Part shown: piece by piece, positions 1 through 8,440 of the stretch | Numbering within the stretch: the first letter of the stretch is position 1 | Layout: each line of letters starts with the position of its first letter | Assembly: GCF_019145195.1 (NCBI RefSeq) | Contig: NZ_JAHSTW010000008.1 | Coordinates: 1 to 64,000, forward strand | Direction: 5' to 3' | Source of the DNA: Pseudomonas siliginis | Lineage (GTDB): Bacteria > Pseudomonadota > Gammaproteobacteria > Pseudomonadales > Pseudomonadaceae | DNA length: 64,000 nt | The notes under the pieces: generated by a model | What the model saw: only the letters and a program-made list of their open reading frames with translations | What the model was told of the DNA's origin: nothing | Database searches by the model: none | Program-made: the position numbers and the translations under genes

Positions 1-281
1 GCACATCACTGCTCTTTCAACTCCTTCCAGGCTTCGATGATCTGAAGCAAGCCGCTGTCGAAAACTGCCTAACTCTTTGAATCTCAAGGAGTTTTCCGTT
101 TCGACTGCGCCGGAAGTGGGGCGAATTATAGACCTCTGGAATCTGCCGTCAACCGTTAATTTCGCTTTTCTTTCAAATCAGCAAAAACGCTTTCTATATA
201 TAGACGCGACCCCATCCAATGCGCAGTATATTGCCCACTACCACAACAATACTGTGTTTTTGCCTTGGATGCTGCCGCGCA
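1..281. other. Upstream region without a recognised gene
   Basis: No gene is recognised here. The stretch between about 130 and 260 is noticeably richer in A and T than the coding DNA around it and probably carries the promoter of the exporter gene that starts at 282. An open frame from 77 to 289 crosses this region but has no ribosome binding site, no recognisable motif and atypical composition, so it is not called. Confidence 0.5.
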
Positions 282-1169
282 ATGAATGATCAACCTCGCT
301 CCCTTGCTTCCACATTGTTTCCGGTTTGCCTGCTCATGATAGCCATGGCGTCCATCCAGTCGGGCGCTTCTCTGGCCAAAAGCATGTTCCCCATTATCGG
401 CGCACAAGGAACAACCACTCTTCGATTGATCTTTGCCAGCGTGATCATGCTGCTGATACTGCGCCCATGGCGTGCAAAGCTGACCGCCAAGTCTCTTCGT
501 ACCGTGATCGTCTACGGGATGGCATTGGGCGGAATGAACTTCCTCTTCTATATGTCGCTGCGCACAGTGCCGCTAGGCATCGCCGTTGCGCTGGAATTCA
601 CCGGCCCTCTGGCTGTAGCTATATATGCCTCTCGCCGCGCCATAGATTTTGTATGGATTGCGCTTGCTGCGGCCGGCTTGCTTCTATTGATACCCACCGG
701 CGCTACCACTGCCGGTATTGACCTGGTCGGAGCGGGCTATGCGTTGGGCGCCGGGGTCTGCTGGGCGCTGTACATTCTGTTCGGGCAGAAGGCCGGCGCC
801 GACAACGGAGTGACGACGGCAGCACTCGGCGTGATGATCGCCGCGCTGTTCGTGGCGCCGATCGGAATCGTTCATGCAGGCGCTGCGCTGCTTACACCAT
901 CACTGATACCGATTGCTATCGGAGTCGCCATTCTGTCCACCGCCCTGCCCTATACCCTGGAGATGGTCGCCCTGACCCGTATGCCCGCGCGCACCTTCGG
1001 CACGCTCATGAGTATCGAACCGGCCTTCGGAGCACTATCAGGTCTGCTTTTTCTCCAGGAATACCTTTCATTGTCACAATGGCTGGCCATCCTGTGCATT
1101 ATTCTGGCGTCAGTGGGCGCAACCATGACCATGGGCAGTGGAGCAAAGCCTGCTGTCGCTGCCGACTGA
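282..1169 (+). CDS. rhtA: EamA-family exporter, RhtA-like (threonine/homoserine efflux)
   Basis: This 295-residue inner-membrane protein has about ten hydrophobic segments and the two-fold EamA repeat of the drug/metabolite transporter superfamily. Its length equals that of E. coli RhtA, which exports threonine and homoserine, and its first half has the RhtA-like run of small residues in IQSGASLAKSMFP followed by LRLIFASVIML. I chose the ATG at 282 (MNDQPRSLAST) instead of an in-frame ATG at 219, because the extra 21 residues look unrelated to the family and lie in AT-rich leader DNA. It is a single gene with no operon partner. The substrate is inferred from family membership; related EamA proteins export other metabolites. 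Confidence 0.75.
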   Translation: MNDQPRSLASTLFPVCLLMIAMASIQSGASLAKSMFPIIGAQGTTTLRLIFASVIMLLILRPWRAKLTAKSLRTVIVYGMALGGMNFLFYMSLRTVPLGIAVALEFTGPLAVAIYASRRAIDFVWIALAAAGLLLLIPTGATTAGIDLVGAGYALGAGVCWALYILFGQKAGADNGVTTAALGVMIAALFVAPIGIVHAGAALLTPSLIPIAIGVAILSTALPYTLEMVALTRMPARTFGTLMSIEPAFGALSGLLFLQEYLSLSQWLAILCIILASVGATMTMGSGAKPAVAAD

Positions 1170-1338
1170 AGCGTAATAGAAAGTGGGGTCTGGTAATTGG
1201 CGCTCATTTAGGCCATGTTTAGCTGCGTAACCCATCGCCAGGCATGGATTTTTTCGCAAAGGACGGCACAACGCTGCAAACGCGAGCGAATACAGGCAGA
1301 CCCGAGCACCAGACTCGCGGCCGCTATTAAGGATGGTA

Positions 1339-1620
1339 ATGAAACGAATTTTGCTAATGATCGCCCTGCTGGCGATCGCGAGTTGCGCGGCGACTTCGGA
1401 AACCCAGGTCAAACGCGGCAAGAAGGGACTGCACATCAACTGTTCCGGTCTTTCATCCTCATGGGACAAGTGCTACACCAGCGCAGCCAACTCCTGCGCT
1501 CCCAAGGGCTACAAGGTAATCGCCAAATCCGGGGATGCCGTCGAGGAACCTGGCGATTATCCGTTCGGCCTGAACCCCGCCGGTTATACCAGCCGCAGCA
1601 TGATCGTCATCTGCAAATAA
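1339..1620 (+). CDS. Small putative lipoprotein of unknown function
   Basis: The product has 93 residues. It begins with a lipoprotein signal (MKRILLMIALLAIASC), in which the lipobox Cys is residue 16, so the mature protein should be a membrane-anchored periplasmic lipoprotein. The mature part contains three further cysteines and a short conserved-looking core around CAPKGYKVIAK, which suggests a disulfide-stabilised fold. An ATG two codons upstream (1333) is also possible. The gene ends one base before the stop codon of the convergent TetR gene, so the two genes meet tail to tail with no room for a terminator. I do not recognise its function. Confidence 0.65.
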   Translation: MKRILLMIALLAIASCAATSETQVKRGKKGLHINCSGLSSSWDKCYTSAANSCAPKGYKVIAKSGDAVEEPGDYPFGLNPAGYTSRSMIVICK

Positions 1621-2190
1621 CTACTCGGCTCGTGGCAAAGCGAGCTGACGAGTGATTTGCTCATGACTCGAGCGCAACACCGTACGCTGCACGTCCGGTG
1701 TTGCCAGCATTCGCGCGACCACCAACGCCCCCACACATTGCGACAGCACCGACCAGGCCAGACTCTCGCTTTCCAGTATCTCAGCCCAGCCCTGCTGAAG
1801 GCGGCAGATCCATTCTTCAGCCTGCTCACGCACCTGTACATCGGCACGGGCAATCTCCGCGCCCAATGTCGGCAGCGCGCAACCGGCCTCGGGTTGCTCG
1901 ACGTGGGCCATGCTCAGGTACTGCTTCAGACAACGCTCCAGCCGCTGCCGATCTGCACCGCCCTGGCCACCAAGGCGCTCAAGACTTTCACTCAACTCTC
2001 GCTCGACGATGGCAGCGAACAACGCATCCTTGGATGAAAAGTGGCTGTAGAACGCGGCGCCACTCAAACCGATGGCTTTCATCAGGCCATCCACGCCCAC
2101 CGTGGAAAACCCCGATTTCTTTGCCGACAGCGCGCTGCTTTGCAGCAATCGTTCGCGGGTTTCCGATTTGTGTCCGGCCGAATAACGCAT
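1621..2190 (-). CDS. TetR/AcrR-family transcriptional repressor
   Basis: The 189-residue protein has an N-terminal TetR helix-turn-helix at about residues 10-55 (RERLLQSSALSAKKSGF, then a recognition helix ending GAAFYSHFSSKDALF), followed by a variable ligand-binding half. It is divergent from the SDR gene at 2282, and the 91-bp gap holds a tandem ACG(T/A)TCGTTAAC repeat, which makes local control of the SDR/isomerase pair and autoregulation likely. The start at 2190 gives the usual TetR length. The frame stays open for another 600 bp upstream, but that stretch is antisense to the SDR gene. The ligand is unknown. Confidence 0.85.
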   Translation of the reverse strand: MRYSAGHKSETRERLLQSSALSAKKSGFSTVGVDGLMKAIGLSGAAFYSHFSSKDALFAAIVERELSESLERLGGQGGADRQRLERCLKQYLSMAHVEQPEAGCALPTLGAEIARADVQVREQAEEWICRLQQGWAEILESESLAWSVLSQCVGALVVARMLATPDVQRTVLRSSHEQITRQLALPRAE

Positions 2191-2238
2191 GTCCTCTCCT
2201 GAAATAGCTCGCCTTGACGCTGCCCGAATCCTAGCATA

Positions 2239-2265
2239 ACGTTCGTTAACTAAACGATCGTTAAC
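2239..2265. promoter_or_regulatory. Candidate TetR operator (tandem repeat)
   Basis: Two copies of ACG(T/A)TCGTTAAC lie at 2239-2250 and 2254-2265 in direct orientation, 15 bp apart. They fall between the divergent TetR and SDR genes, only 17 bp upstream of the SDR start. Repressor binding here is inferred from position. Confidence 0.5.
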
Positions 2266-2281
2266 CAAAAAGGGTTCACCC

Positions 2282-3010
2282 ATGAATAACAAGAAGGTCG
2301 TGTTGATTGTCGGGGCCGGCGATGCCACCGGCGGGGCCATTGCCAAACGCTTTGCCAGTGAGGGTTTTATTGCCTGCGTAACCCGGCGCAGCGCCGACAA
2401 ACTGCAGCCTCTGGTTGACGCAATCATCGCTGAGGGCGGTGAGGCCCATGGTTTTGCCTGCGATGCGCGCAAGGAAGATGACGTCATCGCCTTGATCGAA
2501 GACATCGAAACCCGCGTCGGCCCGATTGACGCCTTTGTCTTCAACATCGGCGCCAACGTGCCTTGCAGCATTCTCGAAGAAACTGCGCGCAAATATTTCA
2601 AGATCTGGGAGATGGCCTGCTTCTCCGGTTTTCTCAATGCCCGTGAAGTGGCCAAGCGCATGGTCACTCGGCAGCGCGGCACGATTCTGTTCACTGGTGC
2701 CACGGCCGGGCTGCGCGGTGCTTCTGGATTTGCCGCTTTCGCCGGAGCCAAACACGGCATCCGCGCACTGGCGCAAAGCATGGCGAGAGAGTTGGGACCG
2801 ATGAACATTCATGTCGCCCACGTAGTGGTTGATGGTGCGATCGACACCGACTTCATCCGCAGCAGCTTTCCCGAAAAATACGCGACCAAGGATCAGGACG
2901 GCATTCTCGATCCAGAGCACATCGCCGAAAACTATTGGTATCTGCACAGTCAGCCACGGGATGCCTGGACCTTCGAGCTGGACCTGCGCCCATGGAACGA
3001 ACGCTGGTAA
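2282..3010 (+). CDS. Atypical short-chain dehydrogenase/reductase (SDR)
   Basis: This 242-residue Rossmann-fold protein begins VVLIVGAGDATGGAIA, a variant of the SDR nucleotide-binding motif TGxxxGxG. It has an N-x-G element (FNIGANVP) in the usual place. At the catalytic site, where SDR enzymes have Y-x-x-x-K, this protein reads F-A-G-A-K (about residues 155-159), and the usual serine about 13 residues earlier lies in a TGATAGLRG segment. The lysine is kept but the proton-relay tyrosine is phenylalanine. It may bind a dinucleotide without being a classical dehydrogenase. It is followed 41 bp downstream by a DsbA-like isomerase gene, and the two probably share a promoter controlled by the divergent TetR protein. 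Confidence 0.8.
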   Translation: MNNKKVVLIVGAGDATGGAIAKRFASEGFIACVTRRSADKLQPLVDAIIAEGGEAHGFACDARKEDDVIALIEDIETRVGPIDAFVFNIGANVPCSILEETARKYFKIWEMACFSGFLNAREVAKRMVTRQRGTILFTGATAGLRGASGFAAFAGAKHGIRALAQSMARELGPMNIHVAHVVVDGAIDTDFIRSSFPEKYATKDQDGILDPEHIAENYWYLHSQPRDAWTFELDLRPWNERW

Positions 3011-3051
3011 GCCCTCCCCCCTCATTACAACAATAAGAGAGCGATTTGATC

Positions 3052-3648
3052 ATGACGAAAACCGTGGAATTCTATTTCGACCTCGGCAGCCCGACCACCT
3101 ATCTGGCGCACACCCAGCTAGCGAAAATCTGCGCCGATACCCAGAGCGAACTGATCTACATCCCGATGCTATTGGGTGGCGTGTTCAAAGCCACCGGCAA
3201 CGCTTCGCCGGCAATGATTCCGGCCAAGGGCCGCTACATGTTTCAGGACCTCGATCGCTTCGCCAAACGCTACGGCGTACAGCTCAGATTCAATCCGCAC
3301 TTTCCAATCAACACGCTGATATTAATGCGTGCCGTCACTGGCATGCAGATGCGCCAGCCGCAGCGTTTCGCCGAGTTCGTCGATTGCCTGTTCAAGGCGC
3401 TTTGGGTAGAAGGCCGTAACCTCAACGATCCGCAAACCGTTGCCGCCGTGCTGACTGAAAACGGCTTCGCCCCCCAAGAGATAATGGCGCTGACCAACGA
3501 TGAATCAGTAAAAGCCGCACTCAAGGAAAACACCGAAGCCGCCATCAAGCGCGGCGTTTTCGGTGCCCCCAGCATGTTCATTGGCGATCAGTTGTTCTTC
3601 GGTCAGGATCGACTCGACTTCGTGGAAGAGGCATTGCGCCAGGATTGA
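3052..3648 (+). CDS. 2-hydroxychromene-2-carboxylate isomerase-type DsbA-family protein
   Basis: The 198-residue product starts KTVEFYFDLGSPTTYLAHTQL, the signature of the kappa-class GST / HCCA isomerase branch of the thioredoxin superfamily. It has the family's C-terminal GVFGAPSMFIGDQLFFGQDRLDFVEEAL, which contains the cis-proline and the Gln/Asp cofactor contacts. There is no CxxC, as expected for this branch; members use glutathione to isomerise or transfer to small ring compounds. I used the ATG at 3052, which follows an AAGAGAG ribosome binding site; a TTG at 3046 is an alternative. Its pairing with an SDR and a TetR regulator suggests a small detoxification or catabolic unit, but the substrate is unknown. 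Confidence 0.8.
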   Translation: MTKTVEFYFDLGSPTTYLAHTQLAKICADTQSELIYIPMLLGGVFKATGNASPAMIPAKGRYMFQDLDRFAKRYGVQLRFNPHFPINTLILMRAVTGMQMRQPQRFAEFVDCLFKALWVEGRNLNDPQTVAAVLTENGFAPQEIMALTNDESVKAALKENTEAAIKRGVFGAPSMFIGDQLFFGQDRLDFVEEALRQD

Positions 3649-3659
3649 AGCCGAGCCCT

Positions 3660-3681
3660 AAGGCACCGCGAGCGGTGCCTT
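3660..3681. terminator. Hairpin between convergent genes
   Basis: AAGGCACCG at 3660-3668 and CGGTGCCTT at 3673-3681 form a perfect 9-bp stem with a 4-base loop between the convergent isomerase and aminopeptidase genes. Neither strand has a clear U-tract after it, so it may be a weak or Rho-assisted terminator. Confidence 0.5.
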
Positions 3682-3692
3682 GGGTAAATCGA

Positions 3693-5501
3693 TCAAATGG
3701 CCACAGTGCGCTCGTTCAGCCAGCTCAGCGCCGCACCATCCAGCAATGGACTCAGTCGCTCACGCACTTCACTGTGATAAGCATTGAGCCACTGCTTTTC
3801 TTCCTGAGTCAGCAGGTCAGCAATCAGGCAGCGGGTATCGATCGGGCACAGCGTCAGGGTTTCGAACTTGAGGAAGTCGCCGAATTCGCTGCTGCCGGCC
3901 TCACGGTTCATCGCCAGGTTTTCGATGCGCACACCCCAGCGACCCGGACGATAGGTGCCGGGCTCGATCGAGGTGATCATCCCCGGCTGCATTGCCGTTT
4001 GTGGCGCCGGTGCCGCCTGATAGGCAATTACCTGCGGACCTTCGTGAACGTTGAGGAAATAGCCCACGCCATGACCTGTGCCGTGACCGTAGTCGACGTT
4101 GTCAGCCCAGATCGGCGCACGAGCGATGGCGTCGAGCAGCGGCGACAGAATGCCTTTCGGAAATCGTGCCCGCGAAAGCGCAATCACGCCTTTCAACACG
4201 CGCGTGCAATCCTGTTTCTGCTCCTGGGTCGGCGTACCCACCGGGACCATGCGCGTGATGTCTGTGGTACCTCCGAGGTATTGACCACCGGAATCGATGA
4301 GCAACAGACCATCACCCTCGATCAACGCATGCTCCTCTTCAGTAGCGTGATAGTGCGGCATCGCACCATTGGCGTTGAACGCGGCAATAGTGTTGAAGCT
4401 CAGCGAAACGTAATCGGGACGCCGCTCACGGGCAGCGGTAAGTTTCTCGTCGATGGTCAGTTCGGTGATGCGCTCGCGCCCCCACGCTGACTCCAGCCAG
4501 GCAAAGAATTCGCACAACGCCGCGCCATCCTGCTCCATGGCTTCACGGATGTGCTGCGCGTCGGCTTCGCTTTTCTGCGACTTGGCCAGCGTGGTCGGGT
4601 TGAGGCCTTCGACCAGTTTCACGCCACTGTCCAGGTTATCCAGCAACCCCGTGGTCACTCGCGCCGGATCGACCAGCAGGCTCGCGCCACTCGGCACAGA
4701 CCGCAACGCATCGGCCACTTCGCTGTAGTCACGCAGCGTTACGCCATCCTGCTCCAGTACGGCGCGCAGATCGGCATCGACCTTGCTCAGCGCCACGAAC
4801 AGCGTGGCCTGTTGCTGATTGATCAAGGCGAACGAAACAAACACCGGATTGAACGAAACATCACCGCCACGCAGGTTGAACAGCCAAGCGATGTCGTCGA
4901 GGGTGGCGATGAAATGCCAATCGGCGCCACGCTCTTGCAAGGCTTCGCGCAATTTCGCCAGTTTCTCGCCACGGCTGATAGTCGCTTGCGGCGGCAGATG
5001 CTGATAGATCGGCGCGTTCGGCAGGCTCGGGCGATCACGCCAGACTTCCTGCAACAGGTCGAAATCGGTGCGCAGGCGAGCACCGCGTGCCTCGAGCTTG
5101 CTGCTCAGTGTGCGCGCCGAAGCCACCGCCATTACCGCACCATCGACCGCAACCACGCCGCCCTCGGGGGTTTGCTCGGCCAGCCAGTCCAGCGGGCTCG
5201 GTTGCCCCGGTTGCAGCTTGACCAGTTCGATGCCGCTGCCGTTGAGCTCTTTCGTCGCCTGTTCCCAGTAACGACTGTCGGCCCACACGCCGGCGAAATC
5301 CGCAGTGACGATCAGCGTACCGACCGAACCGTGGAAACCCGACAGCCATTGCCGGCCCTGCCAGTAACCCGGCAGGTATTCCGAAAGATGCGGGTCGGCG
5401 GACGGCACCAGCAGCGCATGGATGCCTTCGCGGCGCATCAGTTCACGGGTATGCGCCAGGCGCTGAGGCACCGATCCTTCGGTCAAGGTGTGGGAACTCA
5501 T
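3693..5501 (-). CDS. Aminopeptidase P-family Xaa-Pro aminopeptidase (M24B)
   Basis: This 602-residue cytosolic metallopeptidase has the long, three-domain layout of eukaryote-like aminopeptidase P, in contrast to the 440-residue E. coli PepP. Two creatinase-like N-terminal domains are followed by a C-terminal pita-bread domain. The metal ligands are visible in order: Asp in LLIDSGGQY, Asp in GGTTDITR, His in GTGHGVGYFLNVHEGP, and two Glu in TSIEPGTY and VRIENL. It removes an N-terminal residue that precedes proline. The start at 5501 (MSSHTLTEG) is preferred to ATGs 3 and 24 bases upstream because the N-terminus then matches the family. It appears monocistronic. Confidence 0.88.
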   Translation of the reverse strand: MSSHTLTEGSVPQRLAHTRELMRREGIHALLVPSADPHLSEYLPGYWQGRQWLSGFHGSVGTLIVTADFAGVWADSRYWEQATKELNGSGIELVKLQPGQPSPLDWLAEQTPEGGVVAVDGAVMAVASARTLSSKLEARGARLRTDFDLLQEVWRDRPSLPNAPIYQHLPPQATISRGEKLAKLREALQERGADWHFIATLDDIAWLFNLRGGDVSFNPVFVSFALINQQQATLFVALSKVDADLRAVLEQDGVTLRDYSEVADALRSVPSGASLLVDPARVTTGLLDNLDSGVKLVEGLNPTTLAKSQKSEADAQHIREAMEQDGAALCEFFAWLESAWGRERITELTIDEKLTAARERRPDYVSLSFNTIAAFNANGAMPHYHATEEEHALIEGDGLLLIDSGGQYLGGTTDITRMVPVGTPTQEQKQDCTRVLKGVIALSRARFPKGILSPLLDAIARAPIWADNVDYGHGTGHGVGYFLNVHEGPQVIAYQAAPAPQTAMQPGMITSIEPGTYRPGRWGVRIENLAMNREAGSSEFGDFLKFETLTLCPIDTRCLIADLLTQEEKQWLNAYHSEVRERLSPLLDGAALSWLNERTVAI

Positions 5502-5569
5502 CATGTCTCCTGCTAATCGCGTCATCGTTATTGTTCGTAGCCTTCGCGGCCATGGAAAGCGTCGGCTGT

Positions 5570-6736
5570 TTAAAGCCCCGTCGCCCAGAATGCCGGAGCA
5601 CTGGCGCAGGCGGTTGTGATCAGGTCAACGGCCTTGTCGACATCCTCGACGGTGGTAAACCGCCCGAGGCTCAAGCGAATGGTGCGCCCCGCCAGCCGCG
5701 CATCATGCCCGAGCGCGAGCAGCACGTGGGACGGCGCATTACTTGCGGAATTACACGCCGACGTCGCGGAAAACGCGATCGAATGGCTCAATGCGGCGCT
5801 GTTGAACTCGCCCTCGCTGAAGGTCAGGCTCAGGGTGTGCGGAATACGTTGCGAGGCACTGCCATTGAGGCGCACGCCGGGCAACTTCAAAAGCTGTTCG
5901 AGCAAGCGTTCGCGCAAAGCGATGATGGATTTTTTCTCTTCATCGAATGCGTCGGCGGCCAAAGCGAAAGCAGCGCCCATCCCGGCAATCTGATGAGTCG
6001 CCAGGGTTCCGGAGCGCAGGCCACCTTCATGACCGCCGCCGTGGATCTGTGCCTGCAAGCGTTGCTGCGCCTGCGGGCCGACATACAAGGCGCCGATGCC
6101 CTTGGGGCCGTAGAGTTTGTGTGCGGAAAACGACATCAGATCCACCGGCCAGCGGCTCAGGTCGATCGCGACTTTGCCCGCGCCTTGCGCCGCATCCACA
6201 TGAAACAACGCCTGCCGAGTGCGCACCACTTCGCCAATCGCCTCGACATCGTTGACCGTGCCCAACTCATTGTTGACCAGCATCAGCGAGACCAGAAAGG
6301 TGTCGTCACGCATCGCTTCGCTGACCGCTTGCGGCGTGATCAAGCCTTCCGCGTCCGGCACCAGATAGGTCACGGCAATGCCCGAATCCTGCAATTGCCG
6401 CGCGGTGTCGAGAATGGCCTTGTGTTCGATCTGACTGGTAATGATATGGCCGCCGGGAATGCCACGGGCCTGAGCGACGCCTTTGAGGGCGAGGTTGTTG
6501 GATTCGGTGGCCCCGGAGGTCCAGACAATCTGCTCAGGCTGCGCGCCGACCAGATCGGCAACTTGCCGACGTGCCTGCTCGACCGTCTGCCGGGCCTGCT
6601 GGCCGAAAGCGTGGGAGCTGGACGCCGGGTTACCGAAGTTACCGTGAAAACCCAGACACTCGATCATCACCTGGATGACCCGCTCATCCACCGGGGTGGT
6701 GGCGGCGTAATCGAAATACAACGGACGTGTGTTCAT
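5570..6736 (-). CDS. Cysteine desulfurase (IscS/NifS-like, PLP-dependent)
   Basis: The 388-residue protein belongs to aminotransferase class V. It begins PLYFDYAATTPVDE, has SGATESNNLALKG (phosphate binding), the PLP-binding Lys in SFSAHKLYGPKG at about residue 207, and a catalytic-loop Cys in TSACNSAS near residue 330. It takes sulfur from cysteine, yielding alanine and a protein persulfide. There is no iscR, iscU or fdx beside it, so it is probably an accessory desulfurase and not the main Isc one. The 3' neighbour (the peptidase) lies 68 bp away in the same direction and may be cotranscribed. No obvious regulatory signal was found. Confidence 0.88.
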   Translation of the reverse strand: MNTRPLYFDYAATTPVDERVIQVMIECLGFHGNFGNPASSSHAFGQQARQTVEQARRQVADLVGAQPEQIVWTSGATESNNLALKGVAQARGIPGGHIITSQIEHKAILDTARQLQDSGIAVTYLVPDAEGLITPQAVSEAMRDDTFLVSLMLVNNELGTVNDVEAIGEVVRTRQALFHVDAAQGAGKVAIDLSRWPVDLMSFSAHKLYGPKGIGALYVGPQAQQRLQAQIHGGGHEGGLRSGTLATHQIAGMGAAFALAADAFDEEKKSIIALRERLLEQLLKLPGVRLNGSASQRIPHTLSLTFSEGEFNSAALSHSIAFSATSACNSASNAPSHVLLALGHDARLAGRTIRLSLGRFTTVEDVDKAVDLITTACASAPAFWATGL

Positions 6737-6790
6737 AAAGGACTCGCAGAGCGTGTTCCGGGATCAGGAGGCTCGTGTCTGCAAACGACA

Positions 6791-6815
6791 ATGCACAGCC
6801 TCGTGAGCTGTGCAT
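6791..6815. repeat. Inverted repeat upstream of the desulfurase gene
   Basis: ATGCACAG at 6791-6798 and CTGTGCAT at 6808-6815 are exact inverted copies separated by 9 bp. They lie 55 bp upstream of the cysteine desulfurase start and downstream of the LysE gene on the same strand. It could be a weak terminator for lysE or a leader structure; there is no U-tract. Confidence 0.4.
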
Positions 6816-6941
6816 GGGTTCGAGAGCGTCATCAATACCTGATCGGATGCCGTTAAAGAAGTAGGGCTTCATTTAAAAGTGCGTAGGAACGCTCCTGAAA
6901 CCGAGCTTAACAGGCATCGGGCCGGCGATTGAAGCAATGCG

Positions 6942-7556
6942 TCAGTGAAAGCTTTCCAGAAGTAACGGATACAGCGAGATCACCAACAGCGCCGCCATGC
7001 CCCAATTGAACACGCGCAACCAGCGCGGATCTTTCAGCACATTGCGCAACAGCGTGCCGCACGCCGCCCACAGGCCGACACTGGGCAGATTGATGATGGC
7101 GAACACCGCCGCGATGATCACGACGTTATAGAAATAACCCTGCATCGGCGTGTACGTGCTGATGGCACCGATGGCCATGATCCATGCCTTGGGATTGACC
7201 CACTGGAACGCTGCGGCGCCCAGATAGCTGATTGGTTTAGCCTCGCCGTGGGCACTGTCGCCGACCGGGCCGGAGTGGGCGATCTTCCACGCCAGATACA
7301 ACAAATACGCCGCGCCGACATATCGCAGCACCGTATACAGAATCGGATAGGCCTGAAACACCGCGCCAAGGCCGAAGCCCACCGCTACCACCAACAGGAA
7401 GAAGCCGCAGCTGATGCCGAGCATGTGCGGAATGGTGCGGTTGAAACCGAAATTCACTCCGGAAGCCAGCAACATGGTGTTGTTCGGCCCCGGTGTGATC
7501 GAGGTGACAAGGGCAAACAGGGCGAAGGCCAACAGCAGATCAAGTGAGAGGTTCAT
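6942..7556 (-). CDS. LysE/RhtB-family amino-acid exporter
   Basis: This 204-residue protein has about six membrane segments and the LysE-family N-terminal motif SITPGPNNTMLLASGVNFGF, plus GAAFQWVNPKAWIM in the middle. Members export amino acids or their derivatives; the substrate here cannot be read from the sequence. The ATG at 7556 gives the family length. It is flanked by a hairpin on the downstream side and 101 bp of non-coding DNA toward the lipoprotein gene on the upstream side. Confidence 0.85.
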   Translation of the reverse strand: MNLSLDLLLAFALFALVTSITPGPNNTMLLASGVNFGFNRTIPHMLGISCGFFLLVVAVGFGLGAVFQAYPILYTVLRYVGAAYLLYLAWKIAHSGPVGDSAHGEAKPISYLGAAAFQWVNPKAWIMAIGAISTYTPMQGYFYNVVIIAAVFAIINLPSVGLWAACGTLLRNVLKDPRWLRVFNWGMAALLVISLYPLLLESFH

Positions 7557-7657
7557 CGAGGCAGTCCATCCAGGGTCATTCAGCTGTTGACCCTATCCCA
7601 CACGGCCCGGCAAACCCACGGACAGTTAGGGAAAACTTCAAGCAGTACAGTTTGCTT

Positions 7658-7927
7658 TCAGCTTTGACGACCGTGCAGCTGTATGGCACGTTCGGCACTC
7701 ATCTCACCCTGTTGGTCGAAGCCAAAAGTCTTCTGCGGCTGACCGAGCAATTGGGCTTTTTTCGCGTGGTATTCGTCGAACGACAAGCCGCTGCGGTTCA
7801 GCGCTTCCAGCGCCAGTTCGCGGGATTCTTCAGCGGTGTAAGGGCGCAGCTCGGGCGAAACATGGCCGGCACAACCGGCGAGTACGGAAACAGCGAGCAT
7901 CAGCGAAACAGTCAGTAAACGGTTCAT
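7658..7927 (-). CDS. Small putative lipoprotein
   Basis: The 89-residue product has a clear lipoprotein signal (MNRLLTVSLMLAVSVLAGC, Cys at residue 19). The mature part is short, charged and probably helical, with LALEALNRSGLSFDEYHAKKAQLL, a pattern seen in small Pseudomonas envelope proteins. The start at 7927 is set by the signal peptide; upstream in-frame ATGs would bury it. I do not recognise its function. Confidence 0.65.
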   Translation of the reverse strand: MNRLLTVSLMLAVSVLAGCAGHVSPELRPYTAEESRELALEALNRSGLSFDEYHAKKAQLLGQPQKTFGFDQQGEMSAERAIQLHGRQS

Positions 7928-8028
7928 GGGAGCGTCCTGGCGAGCAATGTGGGGTCGATGGAGAAAGGCTACGCCCGGGCACGCTCGCGCAGAAATCAAC
8001 GCTCTCAATAGTGGCTATCAGCTTTGCG

Positions 8029-8391
8029 CTAATACTGGCTGACCGGCAAACGGCAGTGCAGCGCGTCGTCGTGGCTGCGGGCGATACTGCTGTGCACCTG
8101 GAACGAATTGAAGGTCACGGTTTTCGCCCGATGGGTGCGGATCAACTGCCAGAAATCCTCTTCGCCGCTTTCGAAACTGCGAAATGCCGCCTCCCCCGCT
8201 TCGCGACTTTGCCACTGCAAAAAACTCAGCACGCGGCGGCCGTCGTCGCTGGCCTGCACGCTGGCGCTGAGAAACCCGTCGTATCGCTGGGCCAGCCCCT
8301 CGGTCTGCGTCGCCAATGCCGAGACCAGCGCTGCTTGCTGGCGGGGTTCGATTTCGAATTCGATCAATTGGGTAAAGCTGCGATTGCTCAT
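8029..8391 (-). CDS. Antibiotic biosynthesis monooxygenase-type protein, SoxR target
   Basis: This 120-residue protein has the dimeric alpha/beta ABM fold, with paired segments SFTQLIEFEIEPRQQAAL and VLSFLQWQSREAGEAAF. Such proteins act on quinones or polyketides without a cofactor. It is divergent from soxR, and the 93-bp gap holds a SoxR box inside a 19-bp-spaced promoter facing this gene. P. aeruginosa has the same arrangement (PA2273 soxR, PA2274). The start at 8391 follows the alignment of the first beta strand; the upstream frame is antisense to soxR. A role in dealing with redox-cycling compounds is inferred from context. Confidence 0.82.
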   Translation of the reverse strand: MSNRSFTQLIEFEIEPRQQAALVSALATQTEGLAQRYDGFLSASVQASDDGRRVLSFLQWQSREAGEAAFRSFESGEEDFWQLIRTHRAKTVTFNSFQVHSSIARSHDDALHCRLPVSQY

Positions 8392-8440
8392 GGAAAGCCC
8401 CCACTCATGTTGAAGCGAGCCTTGCGACCCGAAGAGCTGC

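Noticed and set aside
77..289. A 70-codon frame at the window start
   Set aside because: It has no ribosome binding site, lies in AT-rich leader DNA and overlaps the exporter start.
1621..2808. A 395-codon minus-strand frame extending the TetR gene
   Set aside because: The upstream 200 codons are antisense to the SDR gene; the TetR fold starts right after the ATG at 2190.
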